Of a stretch of 64,000 nt of DNA, positions 8,267 to 16,515 are shown piece by piece. A model generated the notes under the pieces. It saw nothing but the letters and a program-made list of their open reading frames with translations, did no database searches and was not told where the DNA came from. Within the stretch, counting starts at the first letter, position 1; each line of letters starts with the position of its first letter. The DNA is taken from the NCBI RefSeq assembly GCF_004363235.1, contig NZ_SNYW01000013.1, positions 1 through 64,000 on the forward strand, given 5' to 3'. Position numbers and translations under genes: made by a program. The stretch is from Dongia mobilis. GTDB taxonomy: Bacteria > Pseudomonadota > Alphaproteobacteria > Dongiales > Dongiaceae.

Positions 8267-8629
8267 ATGCGTCACGCCGCTCACTTCGCTGCCGACACGA
8301 CGCCTCCAGCCGGCATGGCGGCGGGGTCACGCCGTCCGGCCATGGAAAAGGTCGAATTCCACGATTCCCGCGGTCGCGCCAACTTCGTTTCCCTGTCGCT
8401 CCATGACCTGGTACCGGACGACCAGGGCGCCCTGGTGATCGAGACCGGCGGCGATGTCCTGGTGATCGAGCTTTCGGATTTTCAGGAAGTTGTCCGCCGA
8501 GGGATTGCCCCCGAAGGATCCCAGACCCAGTACTTCAACGTCTCCGGCATGGATTTCTGCCAGTTCCTCGACGGTACCGTGCTCTATTTCTCGGCCGAAG
8601 ACGTGCGTCTGGTGCTGGCGCCCGAGTGA
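8267..8629 (+). CDS. Small hypothetical protein
   Basis: I do not recognise this protein. Three in-frame ATGs (8234, 8267, 8342) are possible. 8267 is preferred because GGGAAAAGGG lies just before it; the well-structured part starts at 8342 (MEKVEFHDSRGR). The product from 8267 is 120 residues, soluble, with a beta-rich pattern (GALVIETGGDVLVIELSDFQ, then TQYFNVSGMDFCQFLDGTVL). No signal peptide or membrane segment is evident. It is divergent from the Gly-rich gene and could belong to the same surface block, perhaps as a partner of the large protein at the left edge; that is a guess. Confidence 0.5.
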   Translation: MRHAAHFAADTTPPAGMAAGSRRPAMEKVEFHDSRGRANFVSLSLHDLVPDDQGALVIETGGDVLVIELSDFQEVVRRGIAPEGSQTQYFNVSGMDFCQFLDGTVLYFSAEDVRLVLAPE

Positions 8630-9173
8630 CGGCAGGGCCGGACGCGGGATCATTGATTTCCCGGCCGGTTTCTGTTTGTCCCGGTCCAACGATCCATCCT
8701 CCGTGCCCGAAAGGGGGATTCTACGCAGGTTGTCTTGCGAGTCCGGTCAATTCTGCGGGCCCAACCAATCGCCCACATCCACCAATGCCCTTCGCCTTCC
8801 AGTGCACGAGATCGCGGACACATCGACGAGGAACGGACTTTCCTGGGAAATAATCAGCCGGTCAGGCGCTGGCGTCCCAGCGGTGATGAAACTGATAACT
8901 GGCAATTGGTCGACGACCTAACCTCCGACCAGGGCGCCAGGGATCGTAGCTGATTTGGGCAATAGCCCTAACCAATTGGAATAAAAGGCCCGGATATCAT
9001 CGCTGGCTGCGAATGTGTCACAGCTTTGTGTGACGTGGAAGTGAAGATTTGGGCGCCTGCATCGTAGCCGGTCCTGCGTTCCAGTGCCCGCATCTGTTTC
9101 CGGGTTTTCAGCATTTGTATCAAATGCTAGACGCAAGATTGTCCATAGGCTGAGGCATCCCTGCGATCATTCT
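8630..9173. other. Gene-poor spacer between surface block and ABC locus
   Basis: No credible coding region: frames are broken, lack ribosome sites and resemble no family. It contains one copy of a 33-bp sequence (8870-8902) that recurs exactly at 57816-57848, so it may hold debris of a dispersed repeat or insertion sequence. Confidence 0.5.
8870..8902 (+). repeat. 33-bp dispersed repeat, copy 1
   Basis: This stretch (begins TGGCGTCCCAGCGG, ends CTGATAACTGG) is identical to 57816-57848 in the same orientation, 49 kb away, and both copies lie in gene-free DNA. Flanking sequence does not match clearly. It could be a remnant of an insertion-sequence end. Confidence 0.8.
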
Positions 9174-10250
9174 TCAGCAAATGCGCACGCCGTCTGCCGC
9201 AAATTTGTGGACTGCCGAGATGGGCACCACAACCTCAATTTCACTATTTGGCGAAATTCCAGGATCACGCCATTCGGCAAGGGCGATAAGGGGCAGGTTC
9301 CCGCCGACAGTTTTGAGGTCAATTATCATTGTAGCACCCAGAGGCTGCACATCGACTAGCCGGACTGGAAAGCTCAGAGAAGCCTCCGTCGTCGCACTAG
9401 TTCCAAGGCGAATGTCCTCCGGCCGGATACCCAGCTTGGCGACCTGGCCGCCTGACAAATCAAATCCAGCCGGGACCGTCAGAGGTGCCCCGCCCAGCCG
9501 CAAGCAGCCAGCAAAGTCCGTATCGAGAATATTCATGCCTGGGCTACCGACGAACTGAGCGACAAAGTCGTTCTTCGGTTGCTTATAGATCTCGAACGGG
9601 GTGCCGTTCTGCTGGATGGAGCCCTGCCGCATGACGATGATGCGCTGCGCCATTGTCATGGCCTCGACCTGATCATGCGTAACATAGACAATCGATTTGC
9701 CGGTTTCGCGGTGAAAGCGGATCAGTTCCGACCGCATTTCCTCGCGCATGTTGGCATCAAGATTGGAAAGGGGTTCGTCGAACAGAAAGACCTTGGGATC
9801 GCGCACCATGGCGCGGCCAAGGGCAACACGCTGGCGCTGGCCACCGGATAGTTGCTTGGGCTTTCGCGTAAGCAGTTCTAGCAGCCCCAGCATGCCGGCA
9901 ACCGACCGAACCTTCGCTGCTATCTCGGATTTCGGGAGGCCGCGCACCTCCAGCGGAAAGCCGATATTGCCGGCGACATCAAGGTGCGGGTAGAGAGCAT
10001 AGCTCTGGAACACCATCGCGATGTCTCGCTCGCTGGCGTGGAGATCGGTAACGACGCGGCCGTCGATCGCGATTTCCCCTTCGGTAACCTCTTCCAGACC
10101 TGCCAGCATGCGCAGCAATGTCGTCTTGCCACAACCTGACGGTCCCAAAAGAACGGTGAACTCGCCACTCTTCAGCGTCAGATCGAGTGCCTTCACGACC
10201 GGCACATTTCCGTAGGATTTCGAAAGATTGGAAAAGGTAACGCCCGCCAT
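9174..10250 (-). CDS. ABC transporter ATP-binding protein, MalK/UgpC type
   Basis: A 358-residue carbohydrate-import ATPase (CUT1 type). Walker A is GPSGCGKT (36-43), the Q-loop is VFQSYALYP (about 80-88), the signature is LSGGQ (134-138), Walker B is VFLFDEP (154-160) and the switch His is in VTHDQVEAM. The C-terminal 120 residues form the TOBE/MalK-like regulatory domain (LGIRPEDIRLG). It energises uptake together with the binding protein gene just upstream on this strand and the two permeases at 12.6-14.3 kb on the other strand. A strong hairpin separates it from the binding-protein gene. Substrate cannot be read from the sequence; the neighbouring kinase and GlpA/B-like genes favour a polyol or similar. 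Confidence 0.93.
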   Translation of the reverse strand: MAGVTFSNLSKSYGNVPVVKALDLTLKSGEFTVLLGPSGCGKTTLLRMLAGLEEVTEGEIAIDGRVVTDLHASERDIAMVFQSYALYPHLDVAGNIGFPLEVRGLPKSEIAAKVRSVAGMLGLLELLTRKPKQLSGGQRQRVALGRAMVRDPKVFLFDEPLSNLDANMREEMRSELIRFHRETGKSIVYVTHDQVEAMTMAQRIIVMRQGSIQQNGTPFEIYKQPKNDFVAQFVGSPGMNILDTDFAGCLRLGGAPLTVPAGFDLSGGQVAKLGIRPEDIRLGTSATTEASLSFPVRLVDVQPLGATMIIDLKTVGGNLPLIALAEWRDPGISPNSEIEVVVPISAVHKFAADGVRIC

Positions 10251-10276
10251 CTTGCTGCTCTGCCCTCTGGTCGTTA

Positions 10277-10302
10277 CGCGGGCCGGTGGAGTCCGGCCCG
10301 CG
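10277..10302 (-). promoter_or_regulatory. Intra-operon hairpin downstream of binding-protein gene
   Basis: A perfect 10-bp stem (CGCGGGCCGG and its complement) closes a 6-base loop (10287-10292). It sits between the binding-protein stop and the ATPase start. There is no U-run on the minus strand, so it is more likely an mRNA-stabilising or partial-attenuation hairpin than a full terminator. The same arrangement occurs at 60140-60164. Confidence 0.7.
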
Positions 10303-10322
10303 TTCTTGCGTCCTGGATATTG

Positions 10323-11630
10323 TCAGGGCTTTTGGTAACCGAGATCGACCATAAGCTTGTTGAGGTCGGCATCCGCTGCGCTCATCGCGTCTCCAGCGCT
10401 TTTCGAGCCGACCCAGGCGGCAAAGATCTGATCATAGATCACGCGCTGCATTTCGACATATTCCGCGAAATCGGCTGTAAGCGGCAGCATTTCCCCAGCC
10501 TCAGCCACAGGGCGCAGGAAGGGATAGCGCTCGATCCATTTTTCGCTTTTGTAGACATAGCTGCGATAGGCGCCCGGCGCGCCGTTCTCCAGCATGGTCT
10601 CCTGCCCTTCATCGCTGGTGACGTAAGCGATGAAGTCGTAGGCGGCCTGCGGTTCCGGGGCATGGGTCGCAATCGCAATCTGGAAGCCGCCCAGATAATC
10701 GCGCCGCGGACCTTCCAGCTTTTCGCGTGGCGGCAGTGCATAAGCGACCTTGCCGGCGACCTTGCTGGTCGAGGGATTCTCCACGTCGGAGAAGAAGGCG
10801 TACCAGTTCACATACATCGCCGCCGACCCCTGCATGAAGGCGTTGGTGGCTTCCGCATAGCCCATTTCATTGGCACCGGGGGCGGTGAAAGGCTGGATTT
10901 CCAGCCAGCGCTCGAGCGCCTTCTGCCCATTGCCGTTATGGGCGATCATTGACTTAAATGACTTGTCCCAGACGAACTGGTTGGCGTTTGGTGGCATATC
11001 GAGCCCTGCCAGGCGCACGGTCCACTCCGAATAGGCACCGTCCTGTTCGCCGGGCATGGTGGCGACGCCGTACACGCCGCTCTCGATCTCATTCAGCTTT
11101 TCGGCATAATTGCGGAACTCGTCCCAGGTCTTCGGCGGTTCCGAGAGGCCTGCCTTCTCGAACAGGTCCGGGCGATAGGCGAGAAGTTCGATAAAGAAGT
11201 CGATGGGCGCTGCATAGTGCTGGCCGTTGAACATGTCGTAGGCATCGACGATGCCGGGAACGAAGCCGGCCCAATCAATCTTGGTTTTCGCGGCTGCCTC
11301 CAACGGCTCAAAGGACTGGACCCATCCATTCTTGGTGAAGATCGGCAGCCAGATGCAGTCAACCACCATGATGTCATATTCGTCCGACCCTGCCGTGCTC
11401 AGCAGGACCTGTTTGTTATAGGCGTCACCATAGGGCAGCTGATCGATCACGACCTTGACGCCCGTCTTCGCGGTATAGGCATCGGCGGCAACCTTCATGG
11501 CGGCGCCATAGGCTTCGCCGGTCGCAAGAATGCGAATCTCCGTGTCGGCAAGTGCGCTCCCGCTGTACATCGACAATGTGATGGCAGCTGCCAGAAAGGC
11601 AGCACCGCGCTGTATCTTTTCTCCAATCAT
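10323..11630 (-). CDS. Extracellular solute-binding protein, family 1 (sugar/polyol type)
   Basis: A 435-residue periplasmic binding protein. ATG at 11630 is preferred over GTG at 11639 because GGGGAG then lies at a proper distance. The signal peptide (IQRGAAFLAAAITLSMYSGSALA) is cleaved near residue 29. The mature protein begins TEIRILATGEAYGAAMK and shows the usual family-1 features (YPLLAYRPDLFEKAG-like motif as ELLAYRPDLFEKAGL, then PKTWDEF). It is the first gene of the leftward unit, followed by a hairpin and the ATPase. The 145-base gap to the divergent DeoR gene holds the likely operator. Its permeases are on the opposite strand. Confidence 0.9.
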   Translation of the reverse strand: MIGEKIQRGAAFLAAAITLSMYSGSALADTEIRILATGEAYGAAMKVAADAYTAKTGVKVVIDQLPYGDAYNKQVLLSTAGSDEYDIMVVDCIWLPIFTKNGWVQSFEPLEAAAKTKIDWAGFVPGIVDAYDMFNGQHYAAPIDFFIELLAYRPDLFEKAGLSEPPKTWDEFRNYAEKLNEIESGVYGVATMPGEQDGAYSEWTVRLAGLDMPPNANQFVWDKSFKSMIAHNGNGQKALERWLEIQPFTAPGANEMGYAEATNAFMQGSAAMYVNWYAFFSDVENPSTSKVAGKVAYALPPREKLEGPRRDYLGGFQIAIATHAPEPQAAYDFIAYVTSDEGQETMLENGAPGAYRSYVYKSEKWIERYPFLRPVAEAGEMLPLTADFAEYVEMQRVIYDQIFAAWVGSKSAGDAMSAADADLNKLMVDLGYQKP

Positions 11631-11705
11631 CTTCCTCACTCCCCGCCCTGTTCGCTTCGTTGGGCCGCTGACTTCTCAGCAGCTGAGGATAAGATTATGC
11701 CAAAG

Positions 11706-11744
11706 TGATCGTTTGAAGCAATCATTTTGATCGTTTTTGATTGC
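11706..11744. promoter_or_regulatory. Probable DeoR-family operator in the divergent promoter region
   Basis: Two direct repeats TGATCGTTT lie at 11706-11714 and 11728-11736, 22 bases apart, that is two helical turns. An overlapping perfect inverted repeat pairs GCAATCA (11718-11724) with TGATTGC (11738-11744). The position between the binding-protein gene and the DeoR gene suits autoregulation and control of both arms. Confidence 0.55.
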
Positions 11745-11775
11745 TTTCAGGTATTCAGGTGAGTAAATTTGAAAA

Positions 11776-12561
11776 ATGAGCCGAAAAACACTGACCCCCG
11801 CACAAAGACGTTCTGAAATTCTCCGCCTCCTCACCGCACGTCAGGGGGCGTCGATTGAGGAACTCTGCGAATTTCTCTCCGCTTCGCCAGCCACCATCAG
11901 GCGCGACCTCGATCTGCTGGAATCCGAGGCGCCGATCCAGCGCACCCATGGCGGTGCGATGATGCGCACGCTCCGCCCTGCGGATCAGGATTTCGCCCAG
12001 CGCGAGTCCCTGGATATCGACGAGAAACGCGCGATTGCCGAGAAGGTTGTGAGCTTCATTCAGCCGGGCAGTACGGTGTTCATGAATGACGGTTCCACCA
12101 TCATGGCCATCGCCCATGCGATCGTCGCCGCCGATCTTGAGGTTTTCGTGGCAACTCCCGCAGTGAATGTGGCCACTCGCCTATCTGCAGGGAGCAAGGT
12201 GACGTCTTGCCTGCTCGGCGGCATCGTGCGGCAGAGCTCGCTCGCGACAGCCGGAAATTTCACGGCGGCGATGGCAGCGCAAATCAACGCGGATATCGCG
12301 ATCATCTCCCCCGATGGGGTTCATGCCGAATCGGGTATTACCTTTCAAAGCGGTGATGACGCTGCCCTTGCCCAGCGCATGTCGACGCAATCCGCCGATA
12401 CAGTGATCGTCGCCGTGGCCAGCAAGCTGCAACAGCGCCAGCGCATCAATGCGATGCCGCTCTCGAAGAAGTATTCACTGGTAACCGGCGCCGGTGAGGA
12501 TCGGCTGGTTGGCCTGCGCGAGGCCGGTATCCGCGTCATCCGTATTGGCACGTCAGGATAG
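11776..12561 (+). CDS. DeoR/GlpR-family transcriptional repressor
   Basis: A 261-residue regulator. The N-terminal DeoR helix-turn-helix is at about 10-60 (RRSEILRLLTARQGASIEEL, then SASPATIRRDLDLLE). The DeoRC sensor domain, which in this family binds a phosphorylated sugar or polyol, covers about 75-240 (DEKRAIAEKVVSFIQPGSTV, and FMNDGSTIMAIAHAI). The start ATG at 11776 has AGGTGAG upstream. It begins the rightward operon, and the next gene starts 4 bases after its stop. Given the kinase in the operon, the natural inducer may be the phosphorylated substrate. Confidence 0.88.
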   Translation: MSRKTLTPAQRRSEILRLLTARQGASIEELCEFLSASPATIRRDLDLLESEAPIQRTHGGAMMRTLRPADQDFAQRESLDIDEKRAIAEKVVSFIQPGSTVFMNDGSTIMAIAHAIVAADLEVFVATPAVNVATRLSAGSKVTSCLLGGIVRQSSLATAGNFTAAMAAQINADIAIISPDGVHAESGITFQSGDDAALAQRMSTQSADTVIVAVASKLQQRQRINAMPLSKKYSLVTGAGEDRLVGLREAGIRVIRIGTSG

Positions 12562-12565
12562 CGGG

Positions 12566-13480
12566 ATGACCGCGCATACGGGCGATAAAGCGCAGATCCG
12601 GCCACAGATCCGGCGCCGCAACAAGGCGGCCTGGTACGGGGCCTATTTCCTGTTGCCGGCGCTGGTCTACATCTTCACGATCATCATTTACCCGCTGTTC
12701 TATTCGCTTTATGCCAGCTTTACCGATTTGCGGCTGACCTTCCCGGTTACGCGTTTCGTGGGGTTTGACACCTATGCCCAGACATTGGGCAATGACGTAT
12801 TTCACGATTCGATTATCGTCACCGGTATTTTTCTGGTGACGGCGATCGTGGTCGAAACCATCCTCGGATTCCTCCTGGCCTTGTCATTCAGCCGCATGAC
12901 CGGCACGCATCCCGTCATGCGGGCGCTGATCATGCTGCCGCTGATCGCCACCCCTGTGACAGTGGGGCTGATCTGGAAGCTGATGCTCAATAGCGATTTC
13001 GGCATCATCAACCAACTGACGGATTCCCTTGGATTGGCACGGATTCTCTGGCTGGCCGATCCGAAGATGGCGCTGGTATCGATTGTTCTGATGGATGTGT
13101 GGCAGTGGACGCCCTTCATGTTCCTGATCATGCTGGCCGGGCTTGAAGGTTTGCCGCGCGACGTTTTCGAAGCAGCCGAGGTCGATGGTGCGTCTGCACT
13201 GCAGATCCTGCGCCGCATCACGGTGCCTCTGATGAAGCGAATCATCGCCGTTGCCGTCGTCTTCCGCTTCATGTTCGCTATCGCCACCTTTGACACCGTA
13301 TTCGTGCTTACCAAAGGCGGCCCGGCCCGAGCGACCGACATCATCACCCTCTTCATTCAACGCGAAGGCCTCGTCAATCTCAACGTTGCCTCTGCGTCGG
13401 CAGCGTCCTTCCTTCTCCTCATCATGGTCCTGGTGCTGACATTGATACTGTTCAAACGGGGTCTCGCTGATGCCAGGTAG
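12566..13480 (+). CDS. ABC transporter permease, sugar type (MalF/UgpA-like)
   Basis: A 304-residue inner-membrane permease with six predicted membrane helices. The first is at about 24-45 (AYFLLPALVYIFTIIIYPLF). The cytoplasmic EAA loop is clear (VFEAAEVDGASALQILRRITVPL), which contacts the ATPase. ATG at 12566 was chosen over an earlier in-frame start inside the DeoR gene because AGGATAGCGGG precedes it. It overlaps the next permease by 11 bases, showing tight co-expression. Confidence 0.92.
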   Translation: MTAHTGDKAQIRPQIRRRNKAAWYGAYFLLPALVYIFTIIIYPLFYSLYASFTDLRLTFPVTRFVGFDTYAQTLGNDVFHDSIIVTGIFLVTAIVVETILGFLLALSFSRMTGTHPVMRALIMLPLIATPVTVGLIWKLMLNSDFGIINQLTDSLGLARILWLADPKMALVSIVLMDVWQWTPFMFLIMLAGLEGLPRDVFEAAEVDGASALQILRRITVPLMKRIIAVAVVFRFMFAIATFDTVFVLTKGGPARATDIITLFIQREGLVNLNVASASAASFLLLIMVLVLTLILFKRGLADAR

Positions 13481-14303
13481 AGCTGTCAGATGGTATCGCC
13501 ATGCCCTGCTGGTGGCAGCCAATGCCGTCATCGTCGGCTTGTTTGTCTTTCCCCTGATCTGGATGTTGCTTGGGGCATTCAAGAGCGAGGCCGATCTGCT
13601 GTCACCGGATCCCGTCTGGTTCTTCAAGCCGACGCTGGAGCATTGGCGCTTCATTCACGACAATTGGGCGGTGGAACGCCATCTGCTGAACAGCCTGCTG
13701 ATCAGTGTGGCCACCACGTTCCTAACACTGGTTCTGGCCCTCCCCGCCGCCTATGGCCTGTCGCGCTTTCCCATCTGGCAGAAGGACGCGATCCTGTTCG
13801 ATATCCTCAGCCTGAAGATGATCCCGCCGATTGCCTCGATCGTGCCGCTCTTCGTGCTGGTGCGGTCGGTCGGTGCCTATAACACGCTGGCCGTCCTGAT
13901 CATCCTTAATGCAGCCTTCCAGCTGCCTTTCGCGATCCTGGTGCTGAAATCCTTCATCGACGAGATCCCCCGCGAGATCGACGAGGCGGCGACGGTCGAC
14001 GGATGCCGGCCGTGGCGGGTGCTTTGGAAAACCATTCTGCCCCTGTCGGCGCCCGGGCTCATCTGCTGTGCACTCTTTGTGTTCATGTTCACCTGGAACG
14101 AATTTCTTCTGGCCAATACGATGGTGAGCGGCGATACCCGCCCGCTGCCACCGATCGTGGGCCTCGCCCTCACCCATCGCGGCATCCTTTGGGGACCGGC
14201 AATGGCGCTGGGCGTTGTCGTGGTCCTTCCGGTCCTGTTCCTCACCTTCGCCCTCTCCCGCTACATGGCGCGCGGCCTGACCTTCGGCGCGGTGAAAGGA
14301 TGA
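13470..14303 (+). CDS. ABC transporter permease, sugar type (MalG/UgpE-like)
   Basis: The second permease of the pair, 277 residues with six membrane helices and the MalG-type start (HALLVAANAVIVGLFVFPLIWMLLGAFKS). The EAA motif is EIDEAATVDGCRPWRVLWKTILPL. The start overlaps the previous gene by 11 bases and its TGA overlaps the kinase start (ATGA). Together with the other permease it forms the channel used by the binding protein and ATPase encoded on the minus strand. Confidence 0.92.
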   Translation: MPGRAVRWYRHALLVAANAVIVGLFVFPLIWMLLGAFKSEADLLSPDPVWFFKPTLEHWRFIHDNWAVERHLLNSLLISVATTFLTLVLALPAAYGLSRFPIWQKDAILFDILSLKMIPPIASIVPLFVLVRSVGAYNTLAVLIILNAAFQLPFAILVLKSFIDEIPREIDEAATVDGCRPWRVLWKTILPLSAPGLICCALFVFMFTWNEFLLANTMVSGDTRPLPPIVGLALTHRGILWGPAMALGVVVVLPVLFLTFALSRYMARGLTFGAVKG

Positions 14304-15130
14304 GCACCGCCAAGAACCTTGCCGAACTGCCGATCTGGCAGGGCACGCCGGAAATCAAGCCGCTCGCTGCCGGCAGGACAAACCAGAACTACCTTGTCTG
14401 GGATGGTGATCGCCGCTTCTTTGCGCGCATCGGCAGCGACCGTCAGGATCTCGGCATTGACCGCGTCAGTGAAGCCATCTGCTGTCAGCTCGCGGCTACC
14501 CATGGCATCGGTCCGGCGGTGATCTATGCCGGGGATGCCATTCTTGTTCAGGACTATCTGCCCGGCGAAACACTTCATCTCGAAGAAACGCCAGACAGGA
14601 ACGTACTTCAGGAGCTTGCCACCCTGCTGGGACGCTTGCACCAAGTACCCGTGCCAGCCAATCTTCCCGCATTTGACCCCGTCGCGGTTTCGAGGCGGTA
14701 CCTTGCAGATCTCACCGACCTGGAACTGCCGGAAGAACGGCATCGCGTGGCAAACACACTGGACCGTCTGCGGCCTGGCAGAGGTCGATCCGTAGTGCAT
14801 GGTGATCTTATTCCCGAGAACATCCTTTGCGACGGCGGGCGGCTCTATCTGATCGACTGGGAATATGCGGGTTCCGGCGCTCCGGAAACCGATCTTGCAT
14901 TGGTGCTGGCCAATTTCGGCCTTGGCGAAGGGGACGCAGCACATTTTCTAGAAGCCTACGGCGACTATGACACCGGCGTTCTGTACGATATGAAAATCGC
15001 CTGCGTCATCCGCGAAGCATTGTGGTGCCTGTTGCAGGCAAGGCAGAACCGGTTGAAGGGCGAGAAATCAGGTGACCTTCCCGCCTATACCGCACTTTGC
15101 TTTCAACGCCTGCGCGACGTGCTGACCTGA
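14300..15130 (+). CDS. Aminoglycoside/choline-kinase-like phosphotransferase
   Basis: A 276-residue kinase-fold protein of the APH/choline-ethanolamine kinase superfamily. The nucleotide region includes NQNYLVWDGDRRFFARIG. The catalytic loop VVHGDLIPENILCDG carries the Asp and Asn expected, and the metal-binding Asp is in LYLIDWEYAGSG. ATG at 14300 overlaps the permease stop by 4 bases; the longer in-frame start lies inside the permease gene and is rejected. In an uptake operon with GlpA/B-like oxidoreductases it most likely phosphorylates the imported alcohol or amino alcohol. It is unusual in place of a GlpK/FGGY kinase. Confidence 0.82.
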   Translation: MSTAKNLAELPIWQGTPEIKPLAAGRTNQNYLVWDGDRRFFARIGSDRQDLGIDRVSEAICCQLAATHGIGPAVIYAGDAILVQDYLPGETLHLEETPDRNVLQELATLLGRLHQVPVPANLPAFDPVAVSRRYLADLTDLELPEERHRVANTLDRLRPGRGRSVVHGDLIPENILCDGGRLYLIDWEYAGSGAPETDLALVLANFGLGEGDAAHFLEAYGDYDTGVLYDMKIACVIREALWCLLQARQNRLKGEKSGDLPAYTALCFQRLRDVLT

Positions 15131-15132
15131 CC

Positions 15133-16515
15133 ATGCAATTCGATATCGCTATCATCGGGGCTGGCGTGGTGGGAACAGCCATTGCGCGCGACCTCTCGCG
15201 TTTCGACCTTCGCGTCATCCTGCTGGAAGCACGCGCCGATTTCGGCGACGAATCCAGCAAAGGGAACTCGGCGTTGATGACCGCTGGCTTCGATACACCG
15301 CGCGGCACACTGGAACGCCAATTGGTGACTCGCGGCTTCATTCGCTATCAGACGGAGGCGCCCGCCATGGGCCTGCCGATCCGCCGGGTCGGTGCCCTGA
15401 CACTTGCCTGGAGCGACGAACAGCGAGCCATCGTTGAACACGAAGTCGCCGGCGCCCGTGCCGATGGTTTCTCGAGCGTGACTTTGCTGGATGGCGCCGA
15501 CGTGCTGCGACGGTGGCCACATTTCAGCCCTGGCATTCAATGTGCCATGTGGGCGCCGGAAGAATGTATCGCCGACCCATTCTCTACGCCCTATGCCTAT
15601 GTGCTGGACGCGGTGGCAAACGGGGTGGTCTACCGGCCGTCTTTCGCCGTTAAGCGTGCGGATCGACTGACGAATGGCTGGCGGCTGGAGGAGGCCAAGG
15701 GTCAAGCCGTCACGTCGAGGCTTGTGGTGAATTCCGGGGGCTTGCGGGCCGACAAGGTCGAAGGACTGGCCGGCTACAGCGATTTCGTCGTGCGGCCCCG
15801 ACGGGGGCAGTATCTTGTTCTCGACAAGGCGGCGCGCAGCCTGCACGACGTGATCGCCCTGCCCACGCCGACGCCGACCACGCGCGGAATCCTGATTGCC
15901 CCAACCATTTTCGGAAACGTGATCGTTGGCCCCACGGCCGAGGAAGTATCTGACCCGGATGACCGGCGCACCACCCCGGAAGGTCTCGCCAAGCTGCGCG
16001 AGGCCATGCACCGCATGGCACCGGCGCTGGAACAGTTTCCAGTAAACACGGTCTTCTCTGGCATGAGACCGGCCACCGATCGAAGCGAGTATCAAATCAT
16101 CCCGCGCCTCTCCGAGCGGTGGGTGACAGTGGCGGGCATCCGTTCGACAGGCTTCTCCGGCGCTCTGGGAATCGCCGAGCACGTTGCATCCCTGCTCGTT
16201 CCGCTTTTTGTCGATGCACGCCGGAAGACAACAACAAACGCCATTGTGGTTCCGGATCTTGCAGAAACCTCTCAGCGGCCGTGGCAGGACAATGCCCGGA
16301 TCGAAGCTGATCCGCGCTACGGCGAAATCATCTGTCATTGTGAGAGAGTTACGCGTGGTGAGATTGAAAACGCCATGGCCTCGCGCATTCCTCCCCGGAC
16401 CTTGAAGGCTCTAAAACGCCGGACACGCGCCATGTTCGGTCGCTGCCAGGGCTTCTATTGCGGCGCCCGGATTGATGCAATATTCAATTCCGGCCGGAAC
16501 AGCGAACACACATGA
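15133..16515 (+). CDS. FAD-dependent dehydrogenase, GlpA-like, with C-terminal [2Fe-2S]-type Cys motif
   Basis: A 460-residue protein starting at ATG 15133, where the FAD motif FDIAIIGAGVVGTAIARDLS begins at once. The DAO fold runs to about residue 370 (the GNSALMTAGFDTP and GIRSTGFSGALGIAEHV segments are typical). The last 65 residues have a BFD/[2Fe-2S]-like set of cysteines (IICHCERVTRGEI, then FGRCQGFYCGARI), as in anaerobic glycerol-3-phosphate dehydrogenase GlpA. The start is 2 bases after the kinase stop, and the end overlaps the next gene by 4 bases. It probably oxidises the phosphorylated substrate made by the kinase; the exact substrate is unknown. Confidence 0.85.
   Translation: MQFDIAIIGAGVVGTAIARDLSRFDLRVILLEARADFGDESSKGNSALMTAGFDTPRGTLERQLVTRGFIRYQTEAPAMGLPIRRVGALTLAWSDEQRAIVEHEVAGARADGFSSVTLLDGADVLRRWPHFSPGIQCAMWAPEECIADPFSTPYAYVLDAVANGVVYRPSFAVKRADRLTNGWRLEEAKGQAVTSRLVVNSGGLRADKVEGLAGYSDFVVRPRRGQYLVLDKAARSLHDVIALPTPTPTTRGILIAPTIFGNVIVGPTAEEVSDPDDRRTTPEGLAKLREAMHRMAPALEQFPVNTVFSGMRPATDRSEYQIIPRLSERWVTVAGIRSTGFSGALGIAEHVASLLVPLFVDARRKTTTNAIVVPDLAETSQRPWQDNARIEADPRYGEIICHCERVTRGEIENAMASRIPPRTLKALKRRTRAMFGRCQGFYCGARIDAIFNSGRNSEHT

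Noticed and set aside
15103-16338. 411-codon minus-strand frame across the GlpA-like gene
   Set aside because: Antisense to a well-supported FAD enzyme; no start signal and no known motif.
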